From Nemertoderma westbladi (lineage: Eukaryota > Xenacoelomorpha > Nemertodermatida > Nemertodermatidae): a stretch of 43,266 bases of DNA. The stretch covers positions 1 to 43,266 of the forward strand of contig JAUCBJ010002987.1 in the NCBI GenBank assembly GCA_032718475.1, written 5' to 3'. How positions within the stretch are numbered: the stretch's first letter is position 1; every line of letters starts with the position of its first letter. Positions 1 to 10,130 of the stretch are shown piece after piece. The position numbers and the translations under genes were made by a program. The notes under the pieces were generated by a model that saw only the letters and a program-made list of their open reading frames with translations, was not told where the DNA came from and searched no databases.

Positions 1-1580
1 CCCCCCCCCTTGTCTGGAGTTAGCTATTTGATCAGGCAAGGAGTATTTCTGCTACCGGCACACTGCTTGGCCTAGGGAGGTTTATTAATATCCTACCGCG
101 CCTTGCCACGTACTGATAGGTATTGCTGCTAACTACCGCAGCAACAAAGTTCTAGAATTAAATTAGTATACCAGATCAGCTAACGTACGGTAGCGATTAA
201 CCCCTATTCTTATCTTACAACCAGAATCTGGTATTAGTGCCGATCACGGGTGTAGTTACTAACACTGTGGTTGCCCATTGGGTTGTGGATAGGAAGGAGA
301 GAGCTTTGACGTCATTCGTGAGTATAAAGTTCTACAAACGCGACTAGTTTATTTTAGTAGCTAGCGCACGGTATCATTTTAGTCAGAAAATCACTAAAAC
401 CTAGTAAAAGGAATTACCCGAAATTGTTTTATTTGTAACACACCCACACACACACGCCCTAAAACATATCGCCCTTAAAGTTCTACTAGCTATAGCGTAC
501 TATACATTACGTTAGGTGGAAATTATCTGTATTTGTAAAATTAGGATCTGATTTAGTTGCGGCAAAATAAGGAGTATTTCATTTTCGTTATTAAACTGTT
601 GTTTGTCTGGACAACGGTATTGTTACATTTAGGCCTGACCCTTTAGACTGATTTCGTACAGGGGGATCAGTTATTGTTACATTTAGGTACGACCCCTTTT
701 CGACTGATTTAGGACTGTCAGTGTTGTTACGCTAGGTCTGTTAACCCACTAGCTCGTATATAAACCATATAAATCACACCGCGGCAAGTTACTGTATTTA
801 GGACTGTCAGTGATAGTTAGGATTCGCTGCGCGGGGATTGTTTTCCCGTGAGTTTGGTCTGTTACGGTAACTGTACATCTGCCTCACCGGTTAGAGGACA
901 GGTATCCTTCTGTCTAGTACGTAGGCATTCGACCCGCTCACGTACATAGAATAGATACAAGGCTCTGTTCCTCGCCAGTAGTCGTTTGTGTACTATATCT
1001 GTTTATTTAGATATCCTGGACTGGGATTTGTTGTCAGATACTGTACAAGCCCGTATACATTACTAGAGTCTCATAGTAAGATACATCGTTACTAGGATCT
1101 GGTAAGCGGTATACTACTGGACCCTTACATAAAAGTCAACAGAACAGTTTGCAGTCTTATTTTTGGGAGTAATCGGGGATAGTTTTAAATTAGGAAAACA
1201 CTAGTAAAACAGTAAAACACTGGGAAAACATAGGAAATACACTGTAAAACACCCGGAAAACAGTGAAATATATTGATCAGCAGGAATTTTGACACATGTA
1301 CTACTCTAAATTGGTAATCCTAAATGTACTCCTCGCATAGCAGACCTTAAGTAATCACCGTAAAACACAGGGAAAACACTATAAACCCTCCGGAAAACAG
1401 TGAAAAAATAATCAGCCTTAAATTTTAACTACAGTATATGCTGCCGAAAAATAAATTGAAAGAGTATAATAAACTACGCAGGAAGCATTGTCGCCGGGCA
1501 ACCTAAGGAACAGTAACAAATCAGCATACAGGTCAGATTACCGGTCAGCCGGTAGAGGCACAATAATGTAGAGGCACAAT
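1..1580. other. Non-coding stretch with short direct repeats
   Basis: No convincing coding sequence in any frame. Short internal direct repeats are visible. The phrase TTGTTACATTTAGG recurs around 620-690, with CTGATTTAGGACTGTCAG nearby. A GGAAAACA/GTAAAACA-rich phrase at about 1190-1270 recurs at 1355-1405. This looks like old repetitive intergenic DNA; no family is recognised. Confidence 0.5.
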
Positions 1581-1639
1581 ATTGTTGTATTATTACAGAG
1601 TGAGAGTTTATTCCAGTATTCAAGTATTGTGGGGCGAGC

Positions 1640-2113
1640 CACGAAGTTGGCGGAGCCTTAGCGAATTGACACTGTTAGGGGGTGGGTCAATTTATGCAAA
1701 TAGTTGTCGTCGTCGTTGTCGTCGTCGTCGTCGTTGTCGTCGTCGTCGTCGTCGTTGTTACGATTTTGACATGCTAATAACTTTGTCGGATTTAAAGCTG
1801 CCAAGTTGAAAATTTGTAGGTATCAATATGAGCAAAAGTTGAGATTTTTGAGAGACTTTCAGACACCATCAGTGCAATGGTCTCCCGCTAGAGGGCCACA
1901 TGTCTAAACATTAAATGCCCTCCCATTTCTTTGCTTTTAATCCGTTTAAGCTGAAACTTGGCAGATATGTATTAGACCATTAGCTGTGACTTTCAAAGGA
2001 GGCGAATCCATCTGCAGTTCTCCAGTCTGCCGCTAGAGGGCCAACGTGACTATTTGCATAAATTGACCTACCCCCTAACAGTGTCAATTCGCTAAGGCTC
2101 TGCCAACTTCGTG
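1640..2113. repeat. Foldback element with 65-bp inverted arms
   Basis: Positions 1640-1704 and 2049-2113 are reverse complements at 63 of 65 positions. They enclose 344 bp. The interior begins with a GTC/GTT trinucleotide run (about 1704-1757), followed by two diverged copies of a roughly 100-bp phrase (about 1790-1903 and 1946-2043), each ending in CCGCTAGAGGGCCA. No transposase is encoded. The shape fits a foldback or MITE-type non-autonomous DNA element, but no target-site duplication was established. Weaker similarity continues beyond the arms on both sides. Confidence 0.7.
1704..1758. repeat. GTC/GTT trinucleotide microsatellite
   Basis: Uninterrupted GTC units with occasional GTT, lying just inside the left arm of the foldback element. 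The arginine/cysteine-rich reading frame here is a by-product of the repeat. Confidence 0.85.
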
Positions 2114-2151
2114 CTGCGCGAAGTCCCCACTTCGTGTTAGGGTTGTATAGT

Positions 2152-2337
2152 GAACAGTTAAAGTGCAGAAGTTATGGTATTTAATATTAAGACAGTAAGA
2201 GCGCCGGTTATTATACTGTTGTAGTGCAGTGGCATACCGGTATCATTCTGGCAGCGCAGATGCAAGAGCTAGAACCGTATTCTAGTCAGTATGGTTTTAT
2301 GATATTAAATAACGCAACTTCTGCACTTTCACTGTTC
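2152..2337. repeat. Second foldback, 36-bp imperfect arms
   Basis: 2152-2187 pairs with 2302-2337 at 32 of 36 positions around a 114-bp loop. It sits about 40 bp after the 65-bp-arm foldback. It could be a separate small MITE or part of a larger compound foldback. Nothing coding inside. Confidence 0.6.
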
Positions 2338-2339
2338 GA

Positions 2340-4048
2340 CATTTATGACTAGATTCAACAATAACAATAGGCCTACTGGAATACACTAATACCAGAATAG
2401 AGAAACATCATAGGCCTCAATGTTAAATTATCAATTTAGGGAAAGGAGCAGGTTACAGTTTTATAACTTTATTTTAACCAAAGCAATAAACTAAACACAA
2501 TAGAACAGGTTACAGTTTTATTTTTGAGAGTAATCATCTGTTATTTGCGCCCAATTTCCCCTGGAGAAGGATGAATTTTTATTGCGTCCAGTTTCCCCCC
2601 CCTATCTTCAGTAACCAGTTGTGATTTTCGTCGATATTCCCGTGGAGAGAATGAATTTTGATTGCGTCGTAAGTCCCCCACCCCCCCCCCCCCCCCCCCC
2701 CCCCCCCCTATCTGGTAAGTTATGGATGGTTTCTAGATAGAATAAATTGCAAAAGGAAACATTGAATGCAATCAGTTATAAGGCTGCCACTGTCTTTACA
2801 CGACTAATACATTATGTACACGGCTCAGTTGCGCGAACAAATATTTATTTGAATATAATATAATATTTCTTCTTTGGAATAACAAATATTTACTTAGTAA
2901 TGTTCCTACTCAGTCACATTAGTTTAATAATTATCGAATTATGAATTATGTATTCTAATATTTTTTTTGGTTTTTGTGTTTTAATTCGCCTTCGAATATG
3001 CGATATTGATCTATATTTTTTTTATAAAATTGTTTTCCTAAATTATTTACAATAATAAATATTATGAAATGGAAGACTATAGTGACATTAATAAATAGTC
3101 TATACACAATTGTCTTCTTAGGCGGCGCCTTTTATTCATATACAAAGTTACAGTACAGGACAAAATTATAGAATACGCCTACTTTGAAGTACATTATAAA
3201 AGGTAATATAAAGTTCTAGAAAACTGCTTCATCTCTTGTCTGCCGACTTCCCGCCTCTCTCCCCTCTCTCCTTACATTTGAATGAGCTCTATTTTTTTAT
3301 CCGCAATTACTTACAGGAATTATGTTTATTGTAATAATAATTGGATATTTTTGATGCTGGAATTTTTTATTGCGTGAGAGAAATTACGTGAAATTATTTT
3401 GTAACCTTGTCAACAGCTTTGTATCAATGCATCATACAATTAAACTCACCGCATACAGATAACCATTGCATTAAATAAAGCTAGCCTTCCCAATATATGT
3501 AATAGTGAATGTAATAGTTAGTGAATTGATAATAATAAAAGCCATTTGGCCGCAGTATTGGCAATAATAATTGAATTGCGGTACACAATAATAATTACCC
3601 TGCAGTCGTCCTCCAATGCGGCAATTGGTATGTCGCTTAATATTTACACTCAAACTCATTTAAGCATGGATACTTACAGTATAATGAATAAACTCTGTTG
3701 ATTAGTATATACTTACTTAGTACATATAATCCGAATTGATGGTTGCCCAAAATATATTATTTAGGGTATTAATATTATATACAATAATTATTTCATTAAT
3801 TGTTTCCCTTATATATACGTATACAGTACAATAAGGCTAGCCGTAAGAGTTAATTTGATTTGAATTATTGATATCAGTAAGCAATATTTCGTTCCACAGA
3901 TAACGGCCGAAAGTGGCTGTAAGTGAAATGTAGTTTTGTAAATTGTTTTGGTTAAAAATCACCGCCACTGTATAACTTGCTCCTTTCCCTTAATGTTTTA
4001 AATTATATTAAATTAGTTTTTTTAAACCTACTAAGCTCGGTGATTGCA
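2340..4048. other. AT-rich non-coding region with local direct repeats and a C28 tract
   Basis: No supported gene. A phrase containing GGTTACAGTTTTAT occurs twice (about 2450 and 2507). The phrase GGAGA..GATGAATTTT.ATTGCGTC occurs at about 2563 and 2652. A run of 28 C lies at 2681-2708. The reverse complement of a motif found just upstream of the KY-like gene occurs at about 2412-2478. The rest is AT-rich. Confidence 0.5.
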
Positions 4049-4080
4049 GTAATATTTCGCCATTAACTCTCATTACTATA
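3946..4080 (+). repeat. Dispersed repeat copy abutting the KY-like gene
   Basis: The core TTGCTCCTTTCCCTTAATG with its flanks matches about 33815-33905 in the same orientation and about 2412-2478 inverted. Outer blocks such as GTAAGTGAAAT (near 3920 and 33630) also match. Because it recurs elsewhere, it is probably an old interspersed repeat that now supplies 5' sequence to the gene at 4115. A TTGCAG acceptor-like hexamer ends at 4050, so a spliced 5' UTR is possible but unproven. Confidence 0.45.
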
Positions 4081-4107
4081 ATAATCCACTAACGCTGAAC
4101 TCTATCC

Positions 4108-4131
4108 ATGAATAATGGCCTTAGTTCATAA
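4108..4131 (+). promoter_or_regulatory. 7-codon upstream ORF overlapping the KY-like start
   Basis: An ATG at 4108 opens a seven-codon frame ending in TAA at 4129-4131. It overlaps the main ATG at 4115 in another frame. The main frame is closed immediately upstream by TGA at 4109-4111. If the transcript includes this region unspliced, ribosomes would meet this uORF first, so it could lower main-ORF initiation. Function is inferred from position only. Confidence 0.35.
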
Positions 4132-6289
4132 AAGATATAAATCGTCGCTATTGCACCAATACCATGATTTTCAAATAATAGACGATCACGTCCAATGCAT
4201 TCCTACGGATTGCTTATACAATTTCGCGAATCTTATTGGCTATCTTTTACTTCCTTGCGTCAACGATTTAGAGAAAGTGAGGGCCGTTTATCGATGGTTG
4301 AGTAGCAACAGTTTGTCGGATTTGCCTCGAGCCGAGGTAAACGATGACCCGGCATCACCCCTGTCGGTACTGCGACTACTGCGAGATAATAAGGCTTCGT
4401 ACTCTAAGATCTTCTCAGCCTTGTGTTTAGGTGCTGGGATCTCCGCAAGGGAAGTGGAGGGATGCGTGAAAGAAGGAACATTCCTTCCGGGCGATTCAAT
4501 AGATATCGATGAAAATAACAACGAATGGACGGCAGTTAGTATCAATGGCAATTGGTATCTAATCGACATGTGGTTGGCTTCTGTTGGAGTTGGCCTCACG
4601 CCTTCGGGACACTTGGCGGCTCAGAACGGAGTTGCTAACGATTATTTTTTTCTAACTAATCCTGCCCATATGATATATTCGCATTATCCAAACGATCCAG
4701 CATGGCAACTTATCGCACATAGTGTGACCTTCGAAGAATGGCGTCGACTTCCTTGCTTGCGTTATAATTTTTTTAAGCTCGGATTTCGTCTGAGAGAGAA
4801 ATATGGTGATCATATTCAAGTAAAGGATAACCTAGTTAAAGTAAACATTGTACTTCCCAAAAGAACGGCGTATTTCTTTGAATGCAGCATATTTCGACGA
4901 GTTTCTGGGCCCAACAATACGTCTTCGAGAGGTAAGGAATTCGATAATAGATGCGCCTACTACTATATCGATCAAAAACGTAGGCGAAGAATGTTGCACA
5001 TCGTCGTACGCATGATTGAAAAGGGGAGCTTTTTCCTCGATGTGAAATATTTGAATGAGGTACATAGAGGAGACAAGCAGACATACCCTGTAGTTATCGC
5101 AACATTTATAATAGAAAACACTTCCTGTAAAATTTTGAGGACGTTGCTTCCCAGAGAGGTTTCCTTCAAAGGGTTGGGGCCCGGTTTTCATTTGACTCAA
5201 AATGCAATTGTTTCTTCCAAAGGAAATCCCATCCTGAAGACGAAAAAGGGCGAATTGCACTTGGTGCTTAATTCTCAGTTTCCCATGGAATACCATGTAC
5301 AATTATTCCATAACGCTATTTCAGATGACTACAAATTTAATCACACAGCCATTATCAGGGATAACAAATCCCGGATCCCTTACAAATCGGCCATACATTT
5401 TATAGCCCCAGTTGAAGGTGAATATATAATGGAGATTTTCGGCAAGAAGGAAGAAAATGAAGATCATTCTCTTGTGTTTCTGTGCAGTTATTTAGTTTTT
5501 TGTAATGTCGTTGGTAGAATTACGCAGCCTATACCGCAACCATCGGTAGGCAACTATGGTCCTACTAAAGATTATCACGCAAGTCTCTTAGTGCCACTAA
5601 CTCATAGTAACTCATTTATAAAGGTTAAAAAGAAACTAACGATTGAGTTTGACTTGAAAAAAGAAATGTTAATCTCAGAGAAATTAAAATATAAACTTGG
5701 AAATGATTCTATAAATTCTATGACCAAATATATTTTCAAAGAATATAATCGAGGTAAATTAACTTTCCATTTGAAATTTCCCCATCGTGGTATTTATCGT
5801 TTCTCAATATTTGCCCAACCGAAAACTTCAGATGGACCAATGCCTAACATCTGGAATTACATTATTTGCTGCTACGAGCCGGATTTGAGTCAGTGGACAT
5901 TTCCTAAAGCATACGGAATGTGGTCCAATGGGTGTCGCGTAAACACCCCTAAATGTGGGGTTGTTCTTCCAAATTCATTAGTTTCCTTTGATGTGGTAAT
6001 TCCTGATGCGGTTAAAGTAGCTGCGGTGGAATCCAATAAATGGACTTTTCTACAGAGAAGCTCGCGTATAAGATGGAGAGGGTCTACTCGTACAGGAAAT
6101 ACCAGTAACTCCTTGTACTTAGTGGCAATGTTTACAAATGACTCTGGGAATAAGAATTTCCGAAATATTCTAAGATATAATATCGAAGACAATAAGGAGC
6201 CATTATTGCAGAAACGTGGTTTCACTGAGTCATTGGAAATAAAGTCTACATGTCTAGCAAACACAGCGGATGTCAAACAATTGCCCTAA
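4115..6289 (+). CDS. KY/hillarin-family transglutaminase-like protein, probable pseudoenzyme
   Basis: A single 724-codon open frame ending in TAA. Residues 35-200 follow the transglutaminase-like core of the kyphoscoliosis peptidase (KY)/hillarin family: the NDLEKVRAVYRW helix at 50-61, FSALC at 100-104, the NGNWYLID strand at 144-151, and the family block with FFLTNP, IYSHYP and WQL at about 178-200, then LP..RYNFFKLGF. The rest carries the beta-rich KY C-terminal repeats, including WTFPKAYGMWSNGC near 595. Active members use a Cys-His-Asp triad. Here the Cys position of GVCxGY is Lys93 and the His of HAWN is Asn136; only Asp151 remains. So peptidase or transglutaminase chemistry is unlikely, and a scaffold or adaptor role, as suggested for other KY-type proteins in muscle and cytoskeleton, is the inference. 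No signal peptide is evident. The start is the first ATG after an in-frame TGA. Introns are absent from the coding region, and the frame is intact over 2.2 kb, which argues for a functional gene. Confidence 0.9.
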   Translation: MALVHKRYKSSLLHQYHDFQIIDDHVQCIPTDCLYNFANLIGYLLLPCVNDLEKVRAVYRWLSSNSLSDLPRAEVNDDPASPLSVLRLLRDNKASYSKIFSALCLGAGISAREVEGCVKEGTFLPGDSIDIDENNNEWTAVSINGNWYLIDMWLASVGVGLTPSGHLAAQNGVANDYFFLTNPAHMIYSHYPNDPAWQLIAHSVTFEEWRRLPCLRYNFFKLGFRLREKYGDHIQVKDNLVKVNIVLPKRTAYFFECSIFRRVSGPNNTSSRGKEFDNRCAYYYIDQKRRRRMLHIVVRMIEKGSFFLDVKYLNEVHRGDKQTYPVVIATFIIENTSCKILRTLLPREVSFKGLGPGFHLTQNAIVSSKGNPILKTKKGELHLVLNSQFPMEYHVQLFHNAISDDYKFNHTAIIRDNKSRIPYKSAIHFIAPVEGEYIMEIFGKKEENEDHSLVFLCSYLVFCNVVGRITQPIPQPSVGNYGPTKDYHASLLVPLTHSNSFIKVKKKLTIEFDLKKEMLISEKLKYKLGNDSINSMTKYIFKEYNRGKLTFHLKFPHRGIYRFSIFAQPKTSDGPMPNIWNYIICCYEPDLSQWTFPKAYGMWSNGCRVNTPKCGVVLPNSLVSFDVVIPDAVKVAAVESNKWTFLQRSSRIRWRGSTRTGNTSNSLYLVAMFTNDSGNKNFRNILRYNIEDNKEPLLQKRGFTESLEIKSTCLANTADVKQLP

Positions 6290-7220
6290 CTGATGGGCTT
6301 TGCACATTCCTGTGCATTAACAACTTTATACACCTACAAACATTCGATTCCCCAAATTGAAATTGATGATATTGGTAATAACCTATTGCCTATGGCTCGA
6401 CTCGGCACATCTCTATTAAAATTATAGTTTATTAGCATTTGAATACATGTTTTCTGGGGCGCAAAATCCCTTGGAAAATATTGCAAAATAATCTGATTAC
6501 TATAAATGGCTGTTTTAGACATCTACGTAGGCAAAAAATGAAAAAAACAAGTAACCAGCAGTTTTCAGTTTGAACACAAAATTTTTGATTAACTTATACG
6601 ATGCTATAAATTCACATTTTCAGGTTTTCTGGGGCGCTGATTCTAATGGAATACATTTTTAATTTGCCAGATCATTGCTACGCGTATTTTTCGGCGTAAT
6701 ATGACAAATGTTGGTGCTAACACCAAATTTCGTAACGATCACCTAAAAGTACAAGTTTGAGATGTCCAGTGCTGTTTTTATTGATTCCATCGTATTCAAG
6801 ACCCTCATAAATCCGTAAAACGCAAGAAACAAGATGATACTATCTATTGATCAATTTGCTTATTTTCAAAAATTTGGTGCTGGTTTTTTTTGTTCTTTGT
6901 TTCAGAGCTATAACCAAAAAACCACGGGGGGGGGGGCTCATATTGACCCCTTCCGGGTTTAATAGGGTTAAAACTACAGTAGTAAGTGTGGGTTTAATAA
7001 CTAATTCACTACAATTTTTATTTGAAAAAGCTATTTTTCTCAGTAATATTTTTAAAATTGAGTTAATTAATCTAACTTTTTTCATTAATTTCCAGAAAAT
7101 TAGTTAAAAAAAGTCTTTTTTTTAACTAATGTTATTTTTTTAACTAATATTTTACTTTTTTTACCTTTTTAAACTATTTTTTATTTTTTTTTAACTAATT
7201 TTTACTTTTTATTCTAATTT
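6290..7220. other. Non-coding DNA after the KY-like gene, with short dispersed repeats
   Basis: No gene recognised. The motif TTTTCTGGGGCGC occurs at about 6448 and 6627, each followed by similar AT-rich sequence; related phrases appear near 28025 and 28140. An 11-G run sits at 6926-6936. 7100-7220 is T-rich low-complexity DNA built on TTAACTAAT. No canonical AATAAA was seen close behind the stop codon. Confidence 0.45.
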
Positions 7221-8023
7221 TTTATTTTTTTATTTAATGAACTATTTACTACACAATATAATCAAATTGATACATACTTTCATATAATTGAGTAAGTTCC
7301 TGGTGCATAATAATATAGACCGAGGCTTGTCGGGTAGCATACTGTACAGCTAGATATATATTTGTTTGACATTTGAGATTCCGTATCAAAATATAGTAAT
7401 ATTATACGTCGTAAACATTGATAACGCTGGCGATATTTTTTTCAAATAAAACAATGTATTCGATATCAACACGAATTGGCATTTTAACACTCGCTTCGTT
7501 CGTGCTAAAAGAGTTTAAAGATCAGAGTTTAAAACTAATAACTGAAGTTCAATGGCAGTGAATTTACAGTAGTAATATTAATGATGACCCCTCTGTAAAA
7601 TTACATGTAAACCGGTAAAATTCACGGTTTTTAAGTCAAAGAATGGTTTCCATAGTTTCAATTTTACATTATTTATTGATTTCTAATTTTTAATTTGCAC
7701 CTCCTTAGCATGTTATTGGAATTGGGGGCCCCACAAAGTCGGGAGCCCGTAGGCTATAGCCTAGCTAGCCTAGGCCTTAATCCAGCCCTGAATAGGGGGC
7801 TTGCTTGTACGTACTAACTGAGAATGTATTAGGTATAAATAATTAGTGTTCTTTATTTTATTTTTCTAATACAGAAAGACCCCCTTCGTGGAATAAACTG
7901 ATCTTTGCGGCCGTGTCCCAGGTGGTAGATAGGGTTAACATTTCAAATGAGTTTAGTTAATAAATTGAAAACTCCATCAATTTATATGCAGTGTAGTTAT
8001 AAAAGTTTATCTAAAGCAAAATA

Positions 8024-8118
8024 TATCTGAGTCGGCAATGACGTCCAGGTGTGATCGAACTGATGACCGCCGGGTTGAAAGATCGAAGCTCTAACCATTC
8101 AGCTAGCGGCTCAGGTAA
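8024..8118 (-). repeat. tRNA-derived SINE fragment (minus)
   Basis: Read on the minus strand, the sequence has an A-box-like TAGCTGAATGGTTAGAGC and a B-box-like AGTTCGATCAC with tRNA-like spacing. It then continues into GACGTCATTGCCGACT. The D-stem is mismatched and the acceptor ends do not pair well, so this is a SINE head or tRNA pseudogene, not a working tRNA. The post-B-box sequence is shared with the plus-strand fragment at 8195-8240. Confidence 0.5.
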
Positions 8119-8189
8119 AACATCGCTCTGGAAATACTATCTGATACCTTGTATGTCCGCAATTTACCTCCTCATGGAGTTTCCTTTCC

Positions 8190-8365
8190 AATCCGAAGGT
8201 TACCAGTTCGATCCCACCTTGACGTCATAGCCGACTTTGGCAAAGCTGTGCCCAACAAAAGTTATATTAAACAGACCTGTCTAACATGGACTCCAAGAAA
8301 CAGATGGGATTGGAAGATGCAAACCAACAATGACTTTCACCAACCAAACACACTGCCTCCCGTCT
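8190..8365 (+). repeat. tRNA-derived SINE fragment (plus), inverted relative to its neighbour
   Basis: A B-box-like AGTTCGATCCCAC at about 8207 is followed by TTGACGTCATAGCCGACT. This matches the reverse complement of about 8024-8058, so two related fragments lie head to head. The A-box half is not clear here. Confidence 0.4.
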
Positions 8366-8883
8366 AATGTAATACACATTCGCCTAGGCGAACAAATCAA
8401 AATAACAAGAACATATGGCATGCTTTTGTGAGGAATATTGCCTTACATATTATAAGATAACGAGAGTCGGTGTCCAGTGATGTTGCATGAATTTTTAATA
8501 TAAATTTATTCAAAAAATTTAAATTAACTTTCGCCGTTAATATTTATAGCAGCTTCAAATTTGTACATTTATTAGCGAAGCAAAGTAGTCTTTACAGCTG
8601 TAAGACTAGTTTTTTTTATACAATGAATCAGATCCTTGCCTTTAAAAACGTTCCCGGTTGCAATACAAACAAATCTTATATATTTATTTATTACCCACCC
8701 ACAACGGCATAAAATAACCATATCAAATTGCAATCGCCATAGAGTACTACTATGCGTAAAATATAACAACATTGATTTGAAGGTTAGATATCCGGATATA
8801 ACCTACAACCTGTATAATATTTACCTTTATTTACTTTATTTACTTCCTTTATTTACTTTGTAATGCTTATTTTTACGAGATAC

Positions 8884-8907
8884 TTACGAGTTTTTAAAAA
8901 CTCGTAA
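8884..8907. repeat. 24-bp perfect palindrome
   Basis: TTACGAGTTTTT followed immediately by its reverse complement, with no loop. It could form a small cruciform, or mark the tip of a degraded element. Confidence 0.7.
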
Positions 8908-9142
8908 ACTGATAAAGATAAACATAATATATACATATAATATATACATAATATAATCAGTATGCACCAGGAACTTACTCAATGATATGAAAGTATGTAT
9001 CAATTTGATTATATTGTGTAGTAAATAGTTCATTAAATAAAAAAATAAATATTTACTCTTACAAGTCCTCGGCTACGCCTCGGGTTTATAACTTAACCAT
9101 CGGGTAAATATCTCGCAAAATAACTAAATAACCTGGTAATAC

Positions 9143-9232
9143 TGTAATATTATGATATCCGGTAGGTTTAATATCAGTAATTAAAGGTGTAATATTATGA
9201 TATCCGGTAGGTTTAATATCAGTAATTAAAGG
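9143..9232. repeat. Perfect 45-bp tandem duplication
   Basis: 9143-9187 is repeated exactly at 9188-9232, and a partial third unit begins after 9233. Exact identity implies a recent duplication. Confidence 0.85.
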
Positions 9233-9372
9233 TGTTATAATATTATGGTTTTGTTCAGAAGTGGAAAAAATGACCTTCTCTATTTAATGACGGCTCCTCT
9301 TCAAATTTATAATATTATTAACAATATATATTTAATTAATTATACAAGTACTTACTGTATTGGTATCTAAGT

Positions 9373-9592
9373 ATGGTGAGTGATATGGGTGTGGTGAGTG
9401 ATATGGGTGTGGTGAGTGATATGGGTGTGGTGAGTGATATGGGTGTGGTGAGTGATATGGGTGTGGTGAGTGATATGGGTGTGGTGAGTGATATGGGTGT
9501 GGTGAGTGATATGGGTGTGGTGAGTGATATGGGTGTGGTGAGTGATATGGGTGTGGTGAGTGATATGGGTGTGGTGAGTGATATGGGTGTGA
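9373..9592. repeat. 18-bp minisatellite, about 12 units
   Basis: GTGGTGAGTGATATGGGT repeats head to tail with almost no variation. As 18 is divisible by 3 and the unit avoids stops in the relevant frames, both strands show open frames (VVSDMG on plus, PISLTT on minus). These are repeat artefacts. Confidence 0.92.
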
Positions 9593-9604
9593 TTATGACT
9601 TTCA

Positions 9605-10130
9605 CATTGCTGTTTTTTACCTAATAAATGATATATACCTTAGTGTTTAAACATCTCTAGCCGTATTCATGAAAAAAAAACTCATGGTATATACTAATAC
9701 ATAGGTCTTTGCTAGAGAGGTGTTTATTGGACATGATTGCCGGTAAACATAATAAATATATCCGCCAGGGAGGAGTAGTATGGCTCTACCAGCATTTTTT
9801 GGGAAACACATAACTTTTAGCATTATTTAATTATTAATTATAAGAGTATATGTTAAATTTAATTGCATACTGCAAGCTAGCGCTTGCCGCTTGTTAAATT
9901 TGCCCCAATCTCATATCTATAACAAACTTCGCTGATGTTACTCATACTCAATGTTATCTTATAAATTGTTTAATCTTAAGCACTGGGCCGTTCAAATTAT
10001 TAGATAAAAACAATACAAATAAAACAATAATAGCAAAATAAGAAAGCTAAGGGGAGGCTGTGTGTAAGTTAGTCTGTTTCATTGGGGAGGGAGGGGGGGG
10101 GGGGGGGGTGTATGCTAGTCTGTTCCGTCG
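9605..10130. other. Non-coding, AT-rich, ending in a G16 run
   Basis: No supported gene or recognised repeat. A run of 16 G at 10093-10108 precedes the 3' side of the minus-strand retroelement. Confidence 0.4.

Larger units (their letters stand above)
7221..9049. repeat. 1.83-kb segment bounded by near-perfect 89-bp inverted repeats
   Basis: 7221-7309 is the reverse complement of 8961-9049 with a single mismatch (88 of 89). The 1651-bp interior encodes nothing recognisable; it contains two inverted SINE fragments and a 24-bp palindrome (8884-8907). The arms could be terminal inverted repeats of a non-autonomous DNA transposon or an inverted duplication. ATTT before the left arm and TATTT after the right arm are only weak target-duplication candidates. 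Confidence 0.65.

Noticed and set aside
4288-6276. Minus-strand ORFs of 65-156 codons under the KY-like gene
   Set aside because: Shadows of a well-supported plus-strand gene; no family features.
8040-8118. Functional tRNA gene
   Set aside because: The A and B boxes are recognisable, but the D-stem and acceptor pairing are poor, and the downstream sequence is repeated in a neighbouring SINE fragment.
9336-9624. ORFs of 83-89 codons on both strands
   Set aside because: Translation of the 18-bp minisatellite.
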